In this document: positions 60,857-64,000 of the stretch, piece by piece
How the letters are laid out: the number at the start of each line of letters is the position of its first letter
Position numbering within the stretch: position 1 is the stretch's first letter
Assembly (NCBI GenBank): GCA_964509425.1
Contig: CAZDWZ010000005.1
Coordinates: 62,001-126,000, forward strand
Direction of reading: 5' to 3'
Source: CAZDWZ01 sp964509425
Lineage (GTDB): Bacteria > Bdellovibrionota_C > UBA2361 > SZUA-149 > CAZDWZ01
Length of the DNA stretch: 64,000 nt
Made by a program: the position numbers and the translations under genes
The notes under the pieces: generated by a model
Seen by the model: the letters and a program-made list of their open reading frames with translations, nothing else
Databases searched by the model: none
What the model was told of the DNA's origin: nothing

Positions 60857-61483
60857 ATGAAATTCACAACCTTTACCCGTTCTATTCTTGCCGCCGGTCT
60901 CACACTTGGCCTGGGTGCCGAAGTGCTCCTCTGTCAACCCGCGTTCGCGGAGGACTTAAACGAGATATTCAAACGCGTGAATGAGCTCGTCGCGAAAGAG
61001 AATTACTCAAAAGCGCTTGAAGAGCTTACCTGGGCAAAGAAAGAAATTGAAAAACTAAACACCGGGAAACTGGGGAAATTGCTTCCTGCCGAGGTGAACG
61101 GGTTTACAGGGAACGAGGCAAAGATCACCAACGTCATGGGGATGATGAACGTTGAGCGAACTTACAAAAATGCGAACAAAGTGATTGCACTCTCGCTGAC
61201 TGGTTCTTCTGGAGGGAATGAAGGGATGGGCGGTCTTGCCGGTCTCGCGCGGATGGGAATGATGATGGAGGCCCAAGAGGGCGGATCCGAGACGTTCCGC
61301 ATTGAAGGCCGCACTTCGACTTTAAAGACTCAAAACGGAACAACCGAGCTGACCGTTGCGCTCGAGAGCGGCTCAATTCTCAAACTCGAAGGCAAGACCG
61401 GTGTCGATGGACCGACGCTGAAATCCTTTGCCGAAGCGATGAAAATCGGCACCATCGATAACTATCTAAAAGGCGCTCAATAA
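60857..61483 (+). CDS. Secreted protein, unknown function
   Basis: 208 residues with a Sec signal peptide (cleavage near AFAE, residue 31). A helical charged segment (NEIFKRVNELVAKENYSKALEELTWAKKEIEKL) like a single tetratricopeptide-type hairpin precedes a beta-rich region with a Gly/Met patch (GMGGLAGLARMGMMMEAQ). GGAGGAA precedes the ATG. It may be co-transcribed with the next gene, 32 bp downstream. Confidence 0.72.
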   Translation: MKFTTFTRSILAAGLTLGLGAEVLLCQPAFAEDLNEIFKRVNELVAKENYSKALEELTWAKKEIEKLNTGKLGKLLPAEVNGFTGNEAKITNVMGMMNVERTYKNANKVIALSLTGSSGGNEGMGGLAGLARMGMMMEAQEGGSETFRIEGRTSTLKTQNGTTELTVALESGSILKLEGKTGVDGPTLKSFAEAMKIGTIDNYLKGAQ

Positions 61484-61515
61484 ATCGTATTGTTCTCGGA
61501 TTGCAGGAGGCGAGC

Positions 61516-62400
61516 TTGAACTTTCCTAAGTTTTGGGCACTCGGCAAGAAAGAAGGGTGCGCCTGCTGGCGCTCTTCGGAAGGAAGTTTTCAAGAAGCGA
61601 AACGGAGCGCCGATCAGGCAGCTGCCTCTCTCTTTGAGCGGTGGAAGCATGGCGCGCTCCGTGCAGCTTCGAGCGCGTCGAGGAGCTACGAGTATGGCGT
61701 CGGCCTGCTCCGAGAGGAGCCGCTCGAGGAAATTCGCGATTCGCGAGGTGAAATTCTGGGAGTTCTGACGAGAAACGCCTACGGCTCGTTGATCCTCAAT
61801 ACTTCACAGGTGATGTTTGTCGACATCGATATTGCTGAGACGAAAAAAACGTCAGGAACTTCGGGAGGGTTTCTGAGCAAACTCTTTGGCGGCGGAAAGG
61901 TGCCTCCGCCAGGCGATCAAGATCCTTTCCTGAAGATCCTGCAAGCGACGAAAGACTGGGTGCGCGCAAATAGCAGATGGTCGTTTCGAGTCTACCGCAC
62001 AAGGGCCGGAGTGCGTTTGCTCGCGACGAATGGGTTAGTTGATCCGCAATCAAAGGAGGCGGAGTCGGTGTTCAAAGCTCTCGGAGCCGACCCATTGTAC
62101 CAGGGTTTGTGCCGTCGTCAGAAATCGTTTCGCGCGAGAGTCTCTCCGAAACCGTGGCGATGTCATTCGACTTATCCGCCGGAACGCTGGCCGTTCATCG
62201 ATGAAAATGGGGAGTCCGACGCGAAGGCGGCAACGAAATTTCAATCGTGGTTGGCCGATTACGACAAACGCGCTTCGAAGTTTGCAAGCTGCCGATATAT
62301 CGAAACCGTCGGCAGCCAGGAGATACATCCTGAGATTGCTCCGGTCGTCGCGATGCATGATGATCTCTCGAAGTCGAAAACCGATTTTCTTTTAGCCTGA
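61516..62400 (+). CDS. Uncharacterised conserved-looking soluble protein
   Basis: 294 residues starting at TTG behind GCAGGAGG, a good ribosome-binding site. Segments FPKFWALGKKEGCACWRSSEGS, VLTRNAYGSLILNTSQVMFVDIDI, WSFRVYRTRAGVRLLATNGLVDP, YQGLCRRQKSFRARVSPKPWRC and HPEIAPVVAMHDD look strongly conserved. From memory they recur in a widespread bacterial family of unknown function. The Arg/Tyr/Trp-rich core and invariant-looking Cys could form a nucleotide or nucleic-acid site. Confidence in function: none. Confidence 0.72.
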   Translation: MNFPKFWALGKKEGCACWRSSEGSFQEAKRSADQAAASLFERWKHGALRAASSASRSYEYGVGLLREEPLEEIRDSRGEILGVLTRNAYGSLILNTSQVMFVDIDIAETKKTSGTSGGFLSKLFGGGKVPPPGDQDPFLKILQATKDWVRANSRWSFRVYRTRAGVRLLATNGLVDPQSKEAESVFKALGADPLYQGLCRRQKSFRARVSPKPWRCHSTYPPERWPFIDENGESDAKAATKFQSWLADYDKRASKFASCRYIETVGSQEIHPEIAPVVAMHDDLSKSKTDFLLA

Positions 62401-62415
62401 GAATTGTTTCCTCCG

Positions 62416-63357
62416 ATGTCGACCCAACAGCTTTCGTTTTCGGCAGACAAGCACGAGATTCGTCACACCGAGGATGAATTTTTTCTCCGGCGTCTCGCAT
62501 CGGATTCTTCGATCCACCTCAGTCGCGGAGATTGTCTTCAGTTGCTTCGGGAGCTGCCGGCCGAATCCGTAGATGTTGTCGTCACGTCTCCTCCGTATAA
62601 CCTCGGCACCCCGTACAGCACCTATAACGACTCGATGCCCCGGGAAGACTACCTTCGATGGCTCGATGGCTGGGCGGAGGAAATTGCCCGAGTGCTTTCT
62701 CCGGAGGGTTCGCTGTTCTTCAATATCGGCTCAAAACCTACTGACCCGTGGGTGGCGACGCAGGCGGCGGGAGTGGTTGCCGGAGCCGGATCACTTTTCG
62801 ACCTTCACGCAGCAAAGCGATTCACCTTGCAGAACACGATCCATTGGGTGAAATCGATATCGATTGATCCGGAGAATATCGGCGACTACGTAAACTTGGA
62901 CGAGGTCCTCTCCGTTGGACACTACAAACCGATCAACAGCGAACGATTCTTGAACGACGTTCATGAGTTCGTTTTTCACTTCACAAAAGCCGGGAAGGTG
63001 AAGCTCGACCGTTTGGCGGTCGGCGTCCCGTATCAGGATAAGTCGAACACGACGCGATGGAAGTCTGCGGGAAAGGATCGCCGCTGCCGGGGAAACAACT
63101 GGTTTGTGCCTTATGAGACGATTCAGAGCCGCAATACCGATCGGCCGCATCCCGCGACGTTTCCCGTGCAGCTTGCAGAATGGGCGCTAAAGCTTCATGG
63201 CACAGAGAACATTCGTTTGGTTCTCGATCCCTTTATGGGTCTCGGGTCCACCGCGGTTGCGTGCTTGAATCTGGAAGTCGCATGCCGCGGTTTCGAGCTC
63301 GATACCGCGTATTTTGCTGCAAGTTGTGACCGGCTGAAGACGTCTCTTTCCGAATAA
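62416..63357 (+). CDS. Site-specific DNA methyltransferase (N4/N6, beta class)
   Basis: 313 residues. The catalytic motif IV TSPPYN is near residue 58, and motif I DPFMGLGSTAVACL comes after it near residue 270. That order defines the beta class. It methylates adenine N6 or cytosine N4 in a specific site. No restriction endonuclease gene is adjacent, so it may be an orphan regulatory methyltransferase, or the partner is outside. Codon usage is normal for the window. Confidence 0.92.
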   Translation: MSTQQLSFSADKHEIRHTEDEFFLRRLASDSSIHLSRGDCLQLLRELPAESVDVVVTSPPYNLGTPYSTYNDSMPREDYLRWLDGWAEEIARVLSPEGSLFFNIGSKPTDPWVATQAAGVVAGAGSLFDLHAAKRFTLQNTIHWVKSISIDPENIGDYVNLDEVLSVGHYKPINSERFLNDVHEFVFHFTKAGKVKLDRLAVGVPYQDKSNTTRWKSAGKDRRCRGNNWFVPYETIQSRNTDRPHPATFPVQLAEWALKLHGTENIRLVLDPFMGLGSTAVACLNLEVACRGFELDTAYFAASCDRLKTSLSE

Positions 63358-63458
63358 GATTCGGCGGCTCGCACCGGCAATGCGAAGGCCGGAGCTGAGA
63401 AGGCTTACACCGCGAATGCCGTGAAGGTGCTGTGCGGAGAGCGACATACCTTCATTCG

Positions 63459-63575
63459 CTCCAGGGAACGCAGAGGGAAGTGATGAACCCCGTCGCTGTT
63501 CATCACTTCTTTTCATGAAGAGGCAGTGTGACGAGAAATCACACGCGTTCTCGACATGCCCTGCGTTCCCTGGAG
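63459..63575. repeat. Cloverleaf-like element with a 15-bp closing stem
   Basis: CTCCAGGGAACGCAG (63459-63473) pairs perfectly with 63561-63575. Inside are an 11-bp perfect hairpin (63477-63487 with 63499-63509) and a 6-bp hairpin (63526-63531 with 63539-63544). It has the same layout as the block at 52593-52755 but different sequence. Could be a non-autonomous element or a structured RNA. Confidence 0.6.
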
Positions 63576-63784
63576 GTCAATTCGGGGAGGGCGGCAGCGA
63601 CCTTGTGGTCACGACATCGCCGGAGAGTGAACTTTCGAGATGATGATTATTCACACGCTACCAGCCTCGAGTAGAATGTGACACACCAACCGATCGTAAA
63701 CTTTCTCTAGAGATGGCTGCTACCGCGCGAGGGAGAGACTTAACTCTGCATCGCTTACCTCCCCGCCGGGGTTCTCCTTTCCCG

Positions 63785-63831
63785 GTGTTTCGAATCCGGC
63801 AACTCAGGGGTTGGTCGTCGGATTCGGACAC
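63785..63831. repeat. Inverted repeat, 13 bp with one bulge
   Basis: GTGTTTCGAATCCG pairs with CGGATTCGGACAC, with one bulged T and one G-T pair, around a 20-base loop. Non-coding context. Confidence 0.4.
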
Positions 63832-63860
63832 AAGTTCAGGAGCTCCCGGAAACCCACGTG

Positions 63861-63908
63861 GTCCCAAAGACGAGAATACTGCGCTGGCAACGTTCTCGTC
63901 TTCGGGAC
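63861..63908. repeat. Inverted repeat, 16-base arms with one mismatch
   Basis: GTCCCAAAGACGAGAA pairs with TTCTCGTCTTCGGGAC around a 16-base loop. Confidence 0.5.
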
Positions 63909-64000
63909 AACCTCGTCTCCGCACAACACTCTTTGCTGATAATCGCCATCGTCGCGCAGCTCAAGAGGCTCGGTGAAAACGTATTCCGGCCGCAGGTGCT

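Larger units (their letters stand above)
63358..64000. other. Terminal hairpin-rich non-coding region
   Basis: About 640 bp to the window edge with no credible gene. It holds the cloverleaf-like element at 63459-63575 and two long hairpins (63785-63831 and 63861-63908). Confidence 0.5.

Overview
This is a 64-kb piece of a diderm (Gram-negative-type) bacterial chromosome of middling GC. The evidence for an outer envelope is several Sec signal peptides, several lipoprotein lipoboxes, a periplasmic Cu/Zn superoxide dismutase, a Cti-type haem isomerase and a SctN/SctL pair. A 100-N scaffold gap (55317-55416) inside a tandem repeat shows that it is a draft, probably metagenome-derived, assembly. 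I cannot fix the phylum. No rRNA, tRNA or CRISPR was seen.

Layout. 1-1.9 kb: the 3' end of purL, then ahpC- and ahpD-like peroxide defence genes. 1.9-10.5 kb (minus strand): a three-gene signalling operon led by a kinase of about 2115 residues with 11 near-identical 92-residue HAMP repeats. 10.7-18 kb: secreted proteins and lipoproteins (one Kazal-like), a TIGR01777 epimerase, kup, a holin-4-like membrane protein, a candidate sRNA and sodC. 17.0-23.5 kb (minus): a six-gene operon in which all five junctions are 4-base ATGA overlaps. It joins a MutL-type ASKHA ATPase, a KOW/barrel-type protein, a DUF6754 protein and three other membrane proteins, and has no mutase gene. 23.5-27.3 kb: a SET-domain protein, two small related peptides sharing PLTDPL, a GC-rich orphan gene, and an ECF sigma / zinc anti-sigma / DinB operon. 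27.4-33.3 kb: a GH63-type glucosidase diverging from a complete copper-binding RiPP (bufferin/HvfA-type) operon, followed by a decayed NDH-2 gene.

33.7-38.9 kb: an overlapping operon of a VanZ-like protein, a lipoprotein, the fatty acid cis/trans isomerase Cti and a membrane protein. 39-45 kb: a second GC-rich orphan, an SDR, an SGNH hydrolase, an RmlD-like reductase, a bactofilin and rplS. 45.5-54.2 kb: cinA, a membrane J-domain protein, a DUF1573 protein, accC, accB, rpmG, a hairpin-rich stretch and ppx/gppA. 54.4-59.3 kb: a third GC-rich orphan, a tandem 125-bp foldback repeat broken by the gap, and an isolated sctL-sctN module with two coiled-coil envelope proteins. 59.4-64 kb: a hexapeptide acyltransferase, small exported proteins, an uncharacterised protein, an orphan DNA methyltransferase and a terminal hairpin-rich region.

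Themes. Envelope and oxidative/copper stress genes recur (AhpC/AhpD, SodC, bufferin operon, Cti, ECF sigma). Intergenic DNA is rich in perfect inverted repeats, foldbacks and multibranched elements, some in related copies. The two best candidates for undescribed biology are the MutL/DUF6754 operon and the GC-rich single-gene cassettes bracketed by hairpins, together with the structured repeats.
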